Source of the DNA: VXNE01 sp963668365
Lineage (GTDB): Bacteria; Pseudomonadota; Gammaproteobacteria; Pseudomonadales; Azotimanducaceae
Assembly (NCBI GenBank): GCA_963668365.1
Contig: OY764266.1
Coordinates: 682,001 to 746,000, forward strand
DNA length: 64,000 nucleotides
Reading direction: 5' to 3'
Every line of letters starts with the position of its first letter. The first letter of the stretch is position 1. A program made the translations under genes and the position numbers. Positions 8,213 to 17,287 of this stretch are shown here, piece by piece. Below the pieces are notes generated by a model that saw only the letters and a program-made list of their open reading frames with translations, had not been told where the DNA came from and ran no database searches.

Positions 8213-8395
8213 ACGATCGACTGCGTTGACGGACCAGACCTGTCAGGCGGCGTCAGCGAGGCTGCCTATGTCCTAGCAAGTGCATGCCGGAAGATCGATT
8301 GGGACAAAACCATCGACTATTCTGTGAGGCGCCTGTGTCGACTAGATCTGCGCCCGGTCTTCAACGCCCTGACGCCCGGAGTTGCTAGTCTATGA
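8213..8395 (+). pseudogene. AbiEi-like antitoxin, C-terminal remnant
   Basis: A 60-codon open stretch with no start, preceded immediately by in-frame TAG and TAA codons. It reads TIDCVDGPDLSGGVSEAAYV followed by LASACRKIDWDKTIDYSVRRL and LDLRPVFNAL. The ordering ERT(L/I)xDxxDRPDLxGG - RLDWxxLLxYA is characteristic of the central/C-terminal part of AbiEi-type (type IV TA) antitoxins. Its TGA at 8393-8395 overlaps the cas3 ATG. Probably a leftover of an AbiE module. The family call is tentative because only about 60 residues survive. Confidence 0.4.
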
Positions 8396-11082
8396 GAATG
8401 TCTGTGGCTTCCATTCATGAATTTTGGGGAAAGGCACGTCCGGAGGTGCAGGCGGGCCCGGCGTGGCATCCGCTCCCGTTGCACGCGCTCGATGTGGCGG
8501 CTGTCGGTGCCGCGCTCCTAAAACAATCCGGTTCACCGGCTCGGAGTCTCAACCGGCTTTTGGGGTGGTCGTTGGACGAAACGGTATGTGTGATTGCCTA
8601 CTTGCTTGGACTTCACGATATAGGCAAGTTCGCCCGGAAATTCCAAGCCAAAGCGCCGAATCACTTCCCGTCCTGTCTGGATGCCGATCCCTCTAGGCTG
8701 GCCACGGCATACGACCACGGTTCAGGAGGCTTACGGCTATTCGACTCCGACCCAATCAGCTTCCTTGGTAGTCCTGAAGTGGATGAAATAGCCTGGGTGC
8801 CGCTCTTCTCCGCCGTCTTCGGTCACCATGGCGAACCACCTGCGAGCGAAGCGACCTCCAACCTGCGGTCTGACTTTGGTAAGGCGGGAATCGAGGCCGC
8901 TCAAGCGTTCATCGCAGAACTGCGTGACCTCTTTCAAGTCGATCTGGCAGACCTGCAGCTTAACGAGGAACGCGCATGTCGAGGATCGCATGTCTTGGCA
9001 GGCATCGCGGTACTCGCGGACTGGATTGGTTCCAACCAGCGGCGATGGTTCCACTATAGGGAACCCGAGATCGATCTACGCAAGTATTGGCAGGACATCC
9101 AGAGCGTAGCGGCCACGGCAGTTCGCGAGTCGGGAGTCATCGCAGCCGTGACGAGCCAAAGACTTGCCATGTGGGAACTAATCGGCTCGGCGGCAAAGGC
9201 CAGCCCGATGCAGGATTGGGCCAGAAAGACCCCGCTGCCGTCCGGCCCGGCGCTTTACCTTATCGAGGATGAGACAGGCAGTGGCAAGACGGAGGCCGCC
9301 ACCATGCTCGTTCATCGTCTGATGCGATCAGGTTTGGCTTCAGGGGTCTACATAGCGCTTCCGACGATGGCTACGGCAAATGCGATGTTCGACCGTCTGG
9401 CGAAGACCCATAGGCTTCTGTTCGCGGAAGGGGAAGTGCCATCGGTCGCCCTCGTGCACGGCGCACGCGATCTGCACGAGGGTTTCACGGCGGCCCGACT
9501 ACGGGGCGGTCGGCGCGAATCGTCCTATTCGGACTCGGACGGGGCTGAGGATGTCACTGCGTCCACAGCCTGCGCGGACTGGATCGCCGATGACCGCAGA
9601 CGCGCCTTCCTTGCGGATGTCGGGGTGGGAACGGTGGATCAGGCGCTGCTGGCCATCCTGCCGTGCCGACATCAGTCCCTACGCCTACTGGGGATCAGTC
9701 AGAGCGTTCTCGTGCTTGACGAGGTGCATGCCTACGACGCCTACATGGGAACAGAAGTCGAGCGCCTGTTGGAGTTCCAGGCAGCACTCGGTGGCTCCGC
9801 GATCCTGCTTTCCGCGACATTGCCGGTAGTCGTACGGCAACGGCTTTCCCTAGCCTTCGCAAGGGGGCTTGGAAGGCCGAACGCTGAAGTGGATGTTTCC
9901 ATGGAGTACCCATTGGCCACTATCCAAGCGGCCGACATCGAGTCCAGCCAGCCGGTATCAGGAATGCCGGGGCGGGGCCGCGCACTACCGGTGAGGTTTT
10001 TCGATGCGCCCAGCGAAGCCCTTGAGGAAGTGGAGCGCGCCGCTCGGGCCGGCAAAGCGGTGCTCTATCTTCGCAACACGGTGGACGACGTTCTTGAGAC
10101 CCACGAAGCACTGAAGGGGCGGAGCGTTTCATCGGAGTTGTTTCACGCGAGGTTTGCTCTAGTTGATCGGCTCAAAATCGAGGCGCAGGTAGTCGCCTCT
10201 TTCGGAAAGGAGAGCGGACCGGAATGGCGCGATGGCCGGGTGCTCATCGCGACTCAGGTCGTCGAACAATCGCTGGACCTCGACTTCGATGTATTGATAA
10301 CGGATCTGGCACCCATAGACCTCCTGATCCAGCGGGCCGGTCGCCTATGGAGGCACGAGCGCCCTTGCCGAAACGGCAACCCAGAACTCGTGGTCGTTTC
10401 GCCAGAACCTTCCCTGAATGCGGGCGAGACGTGGTTCAGCGATGCATTCCCGCGGGCTGCCTATGTGTATCGAGACCACGCTCGACTCTGGCTGACCGCA
10501 CGTTGCCTAAAGGACGTAGGAGTGATCGAGAGTCCGGGGGGACTCCGATCCCTTATCGAAGCCGTCTACGGCGCTGATGTGGACGCCGAGGTGCCAGCGG
10601 GATTGCAGCAGTACCTGTTCGACTCAGAAGGTCGGGCGGGAGCGGAACGAGGCATCGCCATTTCCAATGTCTTGGACGTGTCGATGGGGTATCAGCGTGA
10701 TGGTGGTGCGTGGGATGCGGACATCCGCACGCCGACCCGGCTCGACGACGATCCGCAGCAAGTCGTGCGTCTGGCTCTCGAGCGCGATGGACAGGTCGTT
10801 CCCTATGCCGTCGATTCAGAACCGGACGAACGATGGCGGGCGTGGCGGCTCAGCGAAGTCAGCGTTGCCAAGCGCCACATAGAGGGAGAATTGGTGCCAA
10901 TTGACCTGCAGGCGGCGTCAGAGGATGCGAAGGGTGAGTGGGGTCGCTACGACACTGAGACCGTGCTTGTCGTGCTGCGTGCAGATGAGTCAACAGGGTT
11001 AATGACCGGCACGGCCGAGGGCGCGAATGATCGTGAAGCGAATGTGACCTATAGCAAAGACCGTGGGTTGATAGTCACGTGA
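8392..11082 (+). CDS. cas3: CRISPR type I-E Cas3 nuclease-helicase
   Basis: 896-residue effector nuclease-helicase recruited by Cascade to degrade the non-target DNA strand. The N-terminal HD nuclease domain (to about 230) shows LHALDVAAVG, LLGLHDIGKFARKF and FGHHGEPP. The SF2 helicase part has Walker A EDETGSGKTEAAT (about 290-302), LVLDEVHAYD (DEVH, about 440), LLSATLPV, ATQVVEQSLDLDFD and QRAGRLWRHER (motif VI, about 645). Both enzymatic halves are intact. The ATG at 8392 overlaps the stop of an AbiEi-like remnant; a second in-frame ATG at 8398 is equally possible. It is first in the cas cluster and separated from cas8e by about 140 bp, so cas8e may have its own promoter. Confidence 0.95.
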   Translation: MRMSVASIHEFWGKARPEVQAGPAWHPLPLHALDVAAVGAALLKQSGSPARSLNRLLGWSLDETVCVIAYLLGLHDIGKFARKFQAKAPNHFPSCLDADPSRLATAYDHGSGGLRLFDSDPISFLGSPEVDEIAWVPLFSAVFGHHGEPPASEATSNLRSDFGKAGIEAAQAFIAELRDLFQVDLADLQLNEERACRGSHVLAGIAVLADWIGSNQRRWFHYREPEIDLRKYWQDIQSVAATAVRESGVIAAVTSQRLAMWELIGSAAKASPMQDWARKTPLPSGPALYLIEDETGSGKTEAATMLVHRLMRSGLASGVYIALPTMATANAMFDRLAKTHRLLFAEGEVPSVALVHGARDLHEGFTAARLRGGRRESSYSDSDGAEDVTASTACADWIADDRRRAFLADVGVGTVDQALLAILPCRHQSLRLLGISQSVLVLDEVHAYDAYMGTEVERLLEFQAALGGSAILLSATLPVVVRQRLSLAFARGLGRPNAEVDVSMEYPLATIQAADIESSQPVSGMPGRGRALPVRFFDAPSEALEEVERAARAGKAVLYLRNTVDDVLETHEALKGRSVSSELFHARFALVDRLKIEAQVVASFGKESGPEWRDGRVLIATQVVEQSLDLDFDVLITDLAPIDLLIQRAGRLWRHERPCRNGNPELVVVSPEPSLNAGETWFSDAFPRAAYVYRDHARLWLTARCLKDVGVIESPGGLRSLIEAVYGADVDAEVPAGLQQYLFDSEGRAGAERGIAISNVLDVSMGYQRDGGAWDADIRTPTRLDDDPQQVVRLALERDGQVVPYAVDSEPDERWRAWRLSEVSVAKRHIEGELVPIDLQAASEDAKGEWGRYDTETVLVVLRADESTGLMTGTAEGANDREANVTYSKDRGLIVT

Positions 11083-11224
11083 GCGTGGCCAGTCCATGGT
11101 TGATTTCTTCTCTCGATGAACCTGTCATGGACACATTCGCGACGCACAAGCTGTGTACGCGCAAGGTCTTGGCTATGAATGATAGGATGGAAGAGCGAGG
11201 TGGTTGAGAAACTTGGTCGCGGGG

Positions 11225-12901
11225 ATGACCATAGCCGTGTTGCCATTGAACCTTTTGACAGTTCCGTGGCTCCCAGTGCGGCGGCGGAGTGGCGCGGTCG
11301 TGTGGGTCGCGCCGTCTGGAATCACGGACTCGATTGACGATGACCCCGTGGTGGCATTTTCTTGGCCTCGACCGGACTTCAACGGTGCCGCCCTCGAATT
11401 CCTCATCGGGCTTTTGTCTACCGCCATGGCACCAGCCAATGATCGAGAGTGGCTTGAGCGGTGGATCCGGCCCCCTGACCCCGATGAACTCGCCAATCAG
11501 TTCAATCGGTTCGCGAAAGCATTCAACCTTGATGATGATGATGGTCCGCGCTTCCTTCAAGACCTCGACCCACTCGACGGGGCTGAACAAAAGGACATCG
11601 GCGCGCTGTTGATCGACGCCCCCGGTGCGCAGACGCTAAGAAACAACGCCGACCTCTTCGTAAAGCGCGGTGGAGTGCCTGTGTTGTCCCGAGGGTCCGC
11701 CGCCATGGCGCTCTTCGTGTTGAACGCCTTTGCGCCGGCCGGGGGTGCGGGTCATCGGACGTCCCTGCGAGGCGGGGGACCAATGACAACTCTCGTCGTT
11801 ACGGAGCACCAACGGCTGGGCGACACGCTCTGGACGCAGCTATGGGCCAACGTAGAGACGTCTGAGCAGATCGCACGTCGCTCCCCGGGACACAACGAGG
11901 CAAACGTCTTTCCGTGGATGGAACCGACACGTACTTCAAACCCGAAAGCCGCTGGCAGCCCGACGACGCCGATGGATGTTCATCCGTTGCAGGTCTATTG
12001 GGGCATGCCTCGACGCATTCGCCTAGAATTCGAAAACAGTGAGGAGAGACCCTGCGCCGTGACGGGCAGGTTCGACGAGGTCGTCGCGGTGGCATACCGC
12101 ACTCGGAACTACGGAACGAGCTACTCGGAGGGGTTCGAGCACCCACTGACACCGTACTATCGGCAGAAAACGGGCGGGACGAAGCTCCCCGTACATCCGC
12201 AACCGGGTGGCATCACTTACCGTCTTTGGCCGGAGATGGTGGTTGGAAGCTCAGACCGACTGCGGGAGCCCGCTGCGACAGTGCGACGCTGGCGCGACCG
12301 CCGTCGACGGGTGCGTGCGGGGAACCACTTGCGGGTTAGGGCCTTCGGCTACGACATGGACAACATGAAGGCCCGCGCTTGGATCGAGGGCGAAATGCCG
12401 CTGTGGACGTTCGACGACGCAGAGGCGACCGAGGCGTGTGAGAAGTTCGTTGGGCATGTCGTCGCTGGTACCGCAACGGTTGGTCGCCTGTTGGTGGGCG
12501 CGATCAAGGCCGCTCGTTACGAGCGACCAAAGAACGCGACCGGTGACTATGGATTCATCGCTGAGCGTCTTTATCGCGAAACCGAGCCAGCGTTCTACGC
12601 GGCGGCAGAAAAAGCCATATCCGAGTTGGAGAAGGCATCGGACCCTGACGATCCTACTCTTGAAGCGCGAACCGGCTGGCCGGGCATCGTGGCAAAGGCA
12701 GCGCTGGCGCTGTTCGACGAATACGTGCCATCGGAGGGAGTCGAGGCTCTCAACATGGAGCGGCATGTGAGGGCGAGGTTCCACCTGTCTATCGCGCTGC
12801 GCGGCTACGGACGGAATGGCAAATCACTGTTTGAACGGGATCTCGACATCCCCTCACCCGCTCCACAGCGGCCAAGAGCGAACAAGGAGCGTGCGGCATG
12901 A
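11225..12901 (+). CDS. cas8e: Cascade large subunit Cas8e (Cse1/CasA)
   Basis: 558 residues. It begins MTIAVLPLNLLTVPWLPVRR, the expected start of Cse1, the subunit that reads the PAM and recruits Cas3. Family-typical segments include KRGGVPVLSRGSAAMALFVL, the Cse1 loop region LRGGGPMTTLV, and a C-terminal four-helix bundle (about 400-545). I took the ATG at 11225; a TTG at 11204 in the same frame has a better Shine-Dalgarno (GAGGTG) and would add seven residues. The stop overlaps cse2 by ATGA, so subunits are translationally coupled. Confidence 0.92.
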   Translation: MTIAVLPLNLLTVPWLPVRRRSGAVVWVAPSGITDSIDDDPVVAFSWPRPDFNGAALEFLIGLLSTAMAPANDREWLERWIRPPDPDELANQFNRFAKAFNLDDDDGPRFLQDLDPLDGAEQKDIGALLIDAPGAQTLRNNADLFVKRGGVPVLSRGSAAMALFVLNAFAPAGGAGHRTSLRGGGPMTTLVVTEHQRLGDTLWTQLWANVETSEQIARRSPGHNEANVFPWMEPTRTSNPKAAGSPTTPMDVHPLQVYWGMPRRIRLEFENSEERPCAVTGRFDEVVAVAYRTRNYGTSYSEGFEHPLTPYYRQKTGGTKLPVHPQPGGITYRLWPEMVVGSSDRLREPAATVRRWRDRRRRVRAGNHLRVRAFGYDMDNMKARAWIEGEMPLWTFDDAEATEACEKFVGHVVAGTATVGRLLVGAIKAARYERPKNATGDYGFIAERLYRETEPAFYAAAEKAISELEKASDPDDPTLEARTGWPGIVAKAALALFDEYVPSEGVEALNMERHVRARFHLSIALRGYGRNGKSLFERDLDIPSPAPQRPRANKERAA

Positions 12902-13437
12902 GTAACTCCCGACCGCAGGACATCGCGCACGACTGGTGGACGCGTCTCAAGGATCCCTCCGGGCCTCACCGGGCCGCACTCGCCCGCATGAGACGGGCGC
13001 ACGCGACGGTTGATGTGATCCAGGAACCGGAAGCACTCCGGCTGTTCGCACGGTTGCGTCCTTTCCACCTCAACGATGACCGAGTGGCCACCTTGGCTGG
13101 CGTTCTCGCCCTGGTTCGAGAGAACCAAGAAGTACGCATTGCGCGAGCTGTGGGCCGACGTTCGCTCGATGAAGGTCATTCCGCGCAACTCTCGGAAGGG
13201 CGCTTTCGTCGCCTGATGCAAACCGAGGGCCAGGATCTGATGGGGCAAATGCGCAGGCTTGTGCAAATGACCAAAGGACGGGCGAACGTTCGGGATCTCG
13301 CAGAATCGATCCTCTATTGGAGTGATCGAATCCGCAAAGAGTGGACCTTCGAATACTATGCAGTCGGCTCCGCTACACCTTCGCCATCACTCAGCGCCGC
13401 GGAACAAGAACACGATCAAGGAGCAATGCATGGCTGA
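12898..13437 (+). CDS. cse2: Cascade small subunit Cse2 (CasB/Cas11e)
   Basis: 179 residues, all-helical, with the Cse2 pattern: DIAHDWWTRLKD at the N-terminus, HRAALARMRRAH, and LSEGRFRRLMQTEGQDL. Two copies form the belly of Cascade and stabilise crRNA and target strand. It overlaps cas8e by 4 bp and cas7e by 8 bp. The last 20 residues (after YAVGSA) are low-complexity and poorly conserved. Confidence 0.9.
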   Translation: MSNSRPQDIAHDWWTRLKDPSGPHRAALARMRRAHATVDVIQEPEALRLFARLRPFHLNDDRVATLAGVLALVRENQEVRIARAVGRRSLDEGHSAQLSEGRFRRLMQTEGQDLMGQMRRLVQMTKGRANVRDLAESILYWSDRIRKEWTFEYYAVGSATPSPSLSAAEQEHDQGAMHG

Positions 13438-14482
13438 CTTTCTCCAACTGCACCTTCTGACCGCCTACGGGCCTTCGAACCTGAATCGGGACGACACTGG
13501 CCGTCCGAAAAGCGTTGTCTTCGGCGGGGCACCCCGATTGCGCGTGTCGTCGCAGAGCCTGAAGCGAGCCTGGCGCGAGTCGGATGTCTTCCAGAACAGG
13601 CTCGATGGCCACTTGGCGAAACGTACGCAACGGTTGGGCGCCGATGTTCGTGCGCGGTTGCGTGAGGGAGGTATGGACGACGAACAGTCGCTCGATGTTG
13701 CGCGTCAGATTGCGGGGATATTCGGCAAGCTGAGGGGTATTTCCGATCAAGAAGACGCCACGTTCATAGAGCAGCTTGCCTTTGTCTCACCGGAAGAGAG
13801 AGCGAAGGCATTTGAACTTGCCGACCAAGCGTTGGCGGGAGCGGAGATCGTTCCCGAGCCGGAGGCAGTTCTCCAGCGGGCTGACTCGGCGGCGGATGTG
13901 GCGATGTTCGGCCGGATGCTCGCCGACAATCCCCGATTCAATCGTGAGGCGGCAGTTCAGGTGGCACACGCCATCACAACACACCGAGCGATCGCGGAGG
14001 ATGACTACTACACTGCGGTGGACGATCTCAAATCTCGCGACGAACCTGACGACGCGGGCGCCGGTTTCGTCGGCGTTCAGGAGTACGGCGCGGGCGTGTT
14101 CTACCTCTACGTTTGCGTTGATCGCGACCTGCTCTTGCGCAACCTCGACGGTACAACAGCGGTGCGAGACGCGAGCTTGGCTGCGCTCGCCGAAGCCGCC
14201 GCCACAGTGTCGCCGCGCGGCAAGCAGTCGAGTTTCGCCAGTCGCTCTTGCGCGATCTACGCGTTGGCCGAGAGGGGTATCGCCCAGCCGCGCAGTCTTG
14301 CCGCCGCCTTCTTGAAGCCCGTCGTCGGGGAAGATCAGGGTGCTGCGTCCGTGCAAACCCTGGAGGATTTCCGCGATCGTCTTGACAACGCTTACGGTGC
14401 CCGCGCAGACGCCCGATGCACGCTGGATGTCAACGCGGGCAAGGGAACGTTGAGGGATCTCGTCGAGTTCGCCGTGGGTTGA
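13430..14482 (+). CDS. cas7e: Cascade backbone subunit Cas7e (Cse4/CasC)
   Basis: 350-residue RAMP-type backbone subunit; six copies coat the crRNA in type I-E Cascade. Starts MADFLQLHLLTAYGPSNLNR, the canonical Cse4 start, followed by RVSSQSLKRAWRES. An AAGGAG Shine-Dalgarno ends 7 nt before the ATG at 13430. The mid part carries the thumb region AVDDLKSRDEPDDAGAGFVG and the C-terminal SRSCAIYALAERG segment. Complete and uninterrupted. Confidence 0.95.
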   Translation: MADFLQLHLLTAYGPSNLNRDDTGRPKSVVFGGAPRLRVSSQSLKRAWRESDVFQNRLDGHLAKRTQRLGADVRARLREGGMDDEQSLDVARQIAGIFGKLRGISDQEDATFIEQLAFVSPEERAKAFELADQALAGAEIVPEPEAVLQRADSAADVAMFGRMLADNPRFNREAAVQVAHAITTHRAIAEDDYYTAVDDLKSRDEPDDAGAGFVGVQEYGAGVFYLYVCVDRDLLLRNLDGTTAVRDASLAALAEAAATVSPRGKQSSFASRSCAIYALAERGIAQPRSLAAAFLKPVVGEDQGAASVQTLEDFRDRLDNAYGARADARCTLDVNAGKGTLRDLVEFAVG

Positions 14483-14485
14483 GCG

Positions 14486-15217
14486 GTGTCGTTCCTGTTG
14501 TTCACGCTTTACGCGCCAATGGCGTCTTTCGGCGAAATAGCGGTGGGAGAGCGTCGCATGGGCTGGACGCGACCAGGGCGGTCGGCAGTGTTGGGACTCA
14601 CGGCGGCCGCCATGGGGATCGAACGCAGCGAGGAAGACGCGCATCGCGACCTCCAAACTACCCTGCACTACGCCGTGCGCATCGATTCCCCCGGCGTGCC
14701 GCTCATCGACTATCACACTGCGCAGACGCCTAGGCAACGCCGGGGACAGAGTTTCAGGACTCGAAAGGATGAGCTGTCCGCAGACATTCTCAACACGGTA
14801 CTTTCCAGCCGGGAGTGGCGAGCGGATACATACTTCACCGTTGCTCTATGGGCGCGTCAGGGTTGTCTGGTCGATCTCGATGGTATGGCTCGCGCAATGC
14901 GGCACCCGCAGTTCGCGCTTTACGTTGGACGCAAATCAGCACCCTTGGGATTGCCGCTGAATCCAGCCATCGTCGAAGCGGACACTTTTCTCCACGCGTT
15001 GGACGGCCGTGTTCCTTCAGAGCTCGAAAGTAGCATTCTCCGGCGGATTCAATCATCGGATTCCAGACTCCGAGTGGTCGCATCTGATCTCGATGCGCCC
15101 GGGATTCCCGAAAACTTCCGCAGGGAACGCCGCCGCGATGCGGTTTCGAGTCGTTCGCGATGGCAATTTCATGATCGCGATGAAGCGGTGTTCTCCTGGA
15201 ATCGCGGCGGCTCGTGA
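14486..15217 (+). CDS. cas5e: Cascade subunit Cas5e (CasD)
   Basis: 243-residue RAMP protein that caps the 5' handle of the crRNA. It starts with GTG at 14486 (MSFLLFTLYAPMASFGEIA), 3 bp after cas7e. The family motif GERRMGWTRPGRSAVLGLTA is present. VGRKSAPLGLPLNPAI is the typical C-terminal-domain turn seen as YLGRKSCPLGLPL in relatives. The stop overlaps the cas6e ATG (TGATG). Confidence 0.93.
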   Translation: MSFLLFTLYAPMASFGEIAVGERRMGWTRPGRSAVLGLTAAAMGIERSEEDAHRDLQTTLHYAVRIDSPGVPLIDYHTAQTPRQRRGQSFRTRKDELSADILNTVLSSREWRADTYFTVALWARQGCLVDLDGMARAMRHPQFALYVGRKSAPLGLPLNPAIVEADTFLHALDGRVPSELESSILRRIQSSDSRLRVVASDLDAPGIPENFRRERRRDAVSSRSRWQFHDRDEAVFSWNRGGS

Positions 15218-15909
15218 TGGGCGAAGTCTACTTCTCCCGCGTCCGGCTAAAGCGCGACATCACGGTCAGGACGCTGGTCCCGCTTCTGCTCGGACATGAC
15301 AACAGCACACATCCGGGACACCATCTTGTTTGGTCGCTGTTCGCCGACGAGCCGGATCGCAAGCGCGACTTCCTTTGGCGAGAGATGACGAGTGGCGTGT
15401 TCTTCATTCTGTCGACAAGACTTCCGGAAGACCGACACGGGTTGTTCGACGTGTCACCCCCAAAAGTGTTCGACCCGCGGCTTGTCGACGGCGACACACT
15501 GCGGTTCTCGCTTCGTGCTAACCCCGTGGTCAGGAAAAGGAACCCGTCAGGCGGGCGGTCGAAGAAGCACGATGTGGTCATGGATGCACTGCATGGAGTG
15601 GGCGAGGACCGACGAGCTGCCAGCCGACTCTTGGCGGTGCAGGAACATGGATTCGCGTGGCTGCGTAGACAAGGCGAACGAACAGGCTTCTCGGTGGATC
15701 CGTCAACGGTACGCGTGGATGGGTACGAGCAGCATCGGATCGCCCGCAAGGGTGCCCGTGCGATGTCATTCTCGACCCTTGATTTTGAGGGATCCCTCAC
15801 AGTGGTCACGCCCGGTATGTTCCTGAAGAGCATTGCTCGCGGATTCGGTTCCGCTCGAGCATACGGGTGCGGGCTCATGCTGATCCGGCGGACCAACGGG
15901 ATGGAATGA
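15217..15909 (+). CDS. cas6e: CRISPR endoribonuclease Cas6e (Cse3/CasE)
   Basis: 230 residues. It cuts the pre-crRNA at the base of the repeat hairpin and stays bound to the 3' handle. It has two ferredoxin-like halves, a His-rich segment (LLLGHDNSTHPGHHLVWSLF, about 25-44) where Cas6e proteins keep the catalytic His, and the C-terminal Gly-rich loop ARGFGSARAYGCGLMLI. ATG 15217 was chosen; GTG at 15214 would add one residue. It overlaps the cas5e stop. Confidence 0.93.
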   Translation: MGEVYFSRVRLKRDITVRTLVPLLLGHDNSTHPGHHLVWSLFADEPDRKRDFLWREMTSGVFFILSTRLPEDRHGLFDVSPPKVFDPRLVDGDTLRFSLRANPVVRKRNPSGGRSKKHDVVMDALHGVGEDRRAASRLLAVQEHGFAWLRRQGERTGFSVDPSTVRVDGYEQHRIARKGARAMSFSTLDFEGSLTVVTPGMFLKSIARGFGSARAYGCGLMLIRRTNGME

Positions 15910-15950
15910 GCCCACGAAAATTCCTCGATTCCAAGTGAGATAGAGCCACT

Positions 15951-16895
15951 TTGCGTTCGCCAACTGGCATTATTCCGCCACGGCCCATACCCATTAAGGA
16001 TCGGGCTTCTATTCTCTTCGTCGAGAAAGGCCGCTTGGATGTTCTTGACGGCGCATTCGTCGTGGTGGACAAAAACGGAATTCGTACACACATCCCGGTT
16101 GGCGGACTTGCTTGCCTGATGCTGGAACCTGGAGCGCGGATATCCCATGCGGCCGCAGCGCTTGCCGCCCGCGTTGGCTGCCTCTTGGTGTGGGTCGGCG
16201 AAGCGGGAGTCAGGCTATATTCGGCTGGCCAACCCGGAGGGGCTCGAGCCGACCGTTTGCTGCATCAGGCCAGACTTGCGCTGGATCCCGATGCGCGCCT
16301 CAAGGTTGTGCGCAAGATGTATGAAATGCGCTTCGGCGAACCCGCTCCTCAGAGGCGTTCGGTAGATCAACTGCGCGGGATCGAAGGGGCGCGGGTGAAG
16401 CGTCTCTATCAACTGCTCGCACAGCAGAATGGCGTTAAGTGGAAGCGGCGCCAGTACGATCCAGGGGATTGGGAAGCGGCCGACTTGCCCAACCGCTGCC
16501 TAAGCCAGGCCACTGCCTGCCTCTATGGCATCGCCGAAGCCGCGATTCTGGCGGCGGGGTACGCACCAGCAGTCGGTTTCCTGCACACGGGCAAGCCACA
16601 GTCGTTCGTGTATGACGTAGCCGACGTTTACAAGTTTGAGACCGTGGTTCCAATCGCAATGCGCGTCGCTGGGGCGGCACAGCATGGTCGTCGGCCCGCA
16701 GCTTCGGATCCCGTCGGAGAAGTTAGACGAGGATGCCGAGACGCTTTCCGAAAGACGGGAGTGCTTCAACGGCTGATTCCCGGTATTGAGGAGATGCTTA
16801 CTGCTGGCGGCATCGACCCGCCCAAACCGCACGAAGAATCGCAGCCAATCGCCATACCGGAGGTGCCAAGTGGCGATGTTGGTCATCGCGGTTAA
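15951..16895 (+). CDS. cas1: CRISPR integrase Cas1, type I-E
   Basis: 314 residues starting with TTG (MRSPTGIIPPRPIPIKDRAS). With Cas2 it inserts new spacers at the leader end of the array. The metal-binding residues are present: E145 in GIEGARVKRLY, H212 in GFLHTGKPQSF and D222/D225 in VYDVADVYKFE. These correspond to E. coli E141, H208 and D218/D221. It lies 41 bp after cas6e and overlaps cas2 by 20 bp. Confidence 0.95.
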   Translation: MRSPTGIIPPRPIPIKDRASILFVEKGRLDVLDGAFVVVDKNGIRTHIPVGGLACLMLEPGARISHAAAALAARVGCLLVWVGEAGVRLYSAGQPGGARADRLLHQARLALDPDARLKVVRKMYEMRFGEPAPQRRSVDQLRGIEGARVKRLYQLLAQQNGVKWKRRQYDPGDWEAADLPNRCLSQATACLYGIAEAAILAAGYAPAVGFLHTGKPQSFVYDVADVYKFETVVPIAMRVAGAAQHGRRPAASDPVGEVRRGCRDAFRKTGVLQRLIPGIEEMLTAGGIDPPKPHEESQPIAIPEVPSGDVGHRG

Positions 16896-17166
16896 CAACG
16901 CGCCGCCACGGTTACGAGGCCGATTGGCAGTTTGGCTCCTGGAAATCCGCGCGGGCATTTATGTCGGCGACTATTCGCGGCGGACTCGCGAGATGATCTG
17001 GGGTCAGGTGAAGGACGAGATAGGCAACGGCGATGCGATCATCGCATGGGCCGTTCCCAACGATGTGGGTTACGACTTTGATACCTGCGGGGTGAATCGC
17101 CGGATGCCCACCGATCTCGACGGACTCAAGCTCGTGAGTTTCCATCCACAACGGGCCGATCTATGA
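16876..17166 (+). CDS. cas2: CRISPR-associated Cas2, type I-E
   Basis: 96 residues, MLVIAVNNAPPRLRGRLAVW then LLEIRAGIYVGDYSRRTRE, the characteristic Cas2e (Cas2 of CT1978 type) sequence. It dimerises between two Cas1 dimers and measures the 33-nt prespacer. The ATG at 16876 gives the standard family N-terminus; an in-frame GTG at 16870 is the alternative. It is the last cas gene, followed directly by the leader and array. Confidence 0.95.
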   Translation: MLVIAVNNAPPRLRGRLAVWLLEIRAGIYVGDYSRRTREMIWGQVKDEIGNGDAIIAWAVPNDVGYDFDTCGVNRRMPTDLDGLKLVSFHPQRADL

Positions 17167-17287
17167 TCGCACGCATGACGAGTGCCGAAATCGACCGTCC
17201 GCTGACTGCATCGTAGATTTGCTGGTGCGAGTCGGTTCGCTGTTTAACAAGAATTTTCCTTCGTAATATCAATGAAATACAGGAAGA
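17167..17287 (+). promoter_or_regulatory. CRISPR leader with possible IHF site
   Basis: 121 bp between the cas2 stop and the first repeat, ending in an AT-rich segment (AACAAGAATTTTCCTTCG) unlike its surroundings. TATCAATGAAATA at 17267-17279 matches the IHF consensus WATCAANNNNTTR at all but one position. In E. coli, IHF bends the leader to guide Cas1-Cas2 to repeat 1. Here the candidate sits closer to the repeat than in E. coli, so the assignment is tentative. The array promoter should also lie here. Confidence 0.6.
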
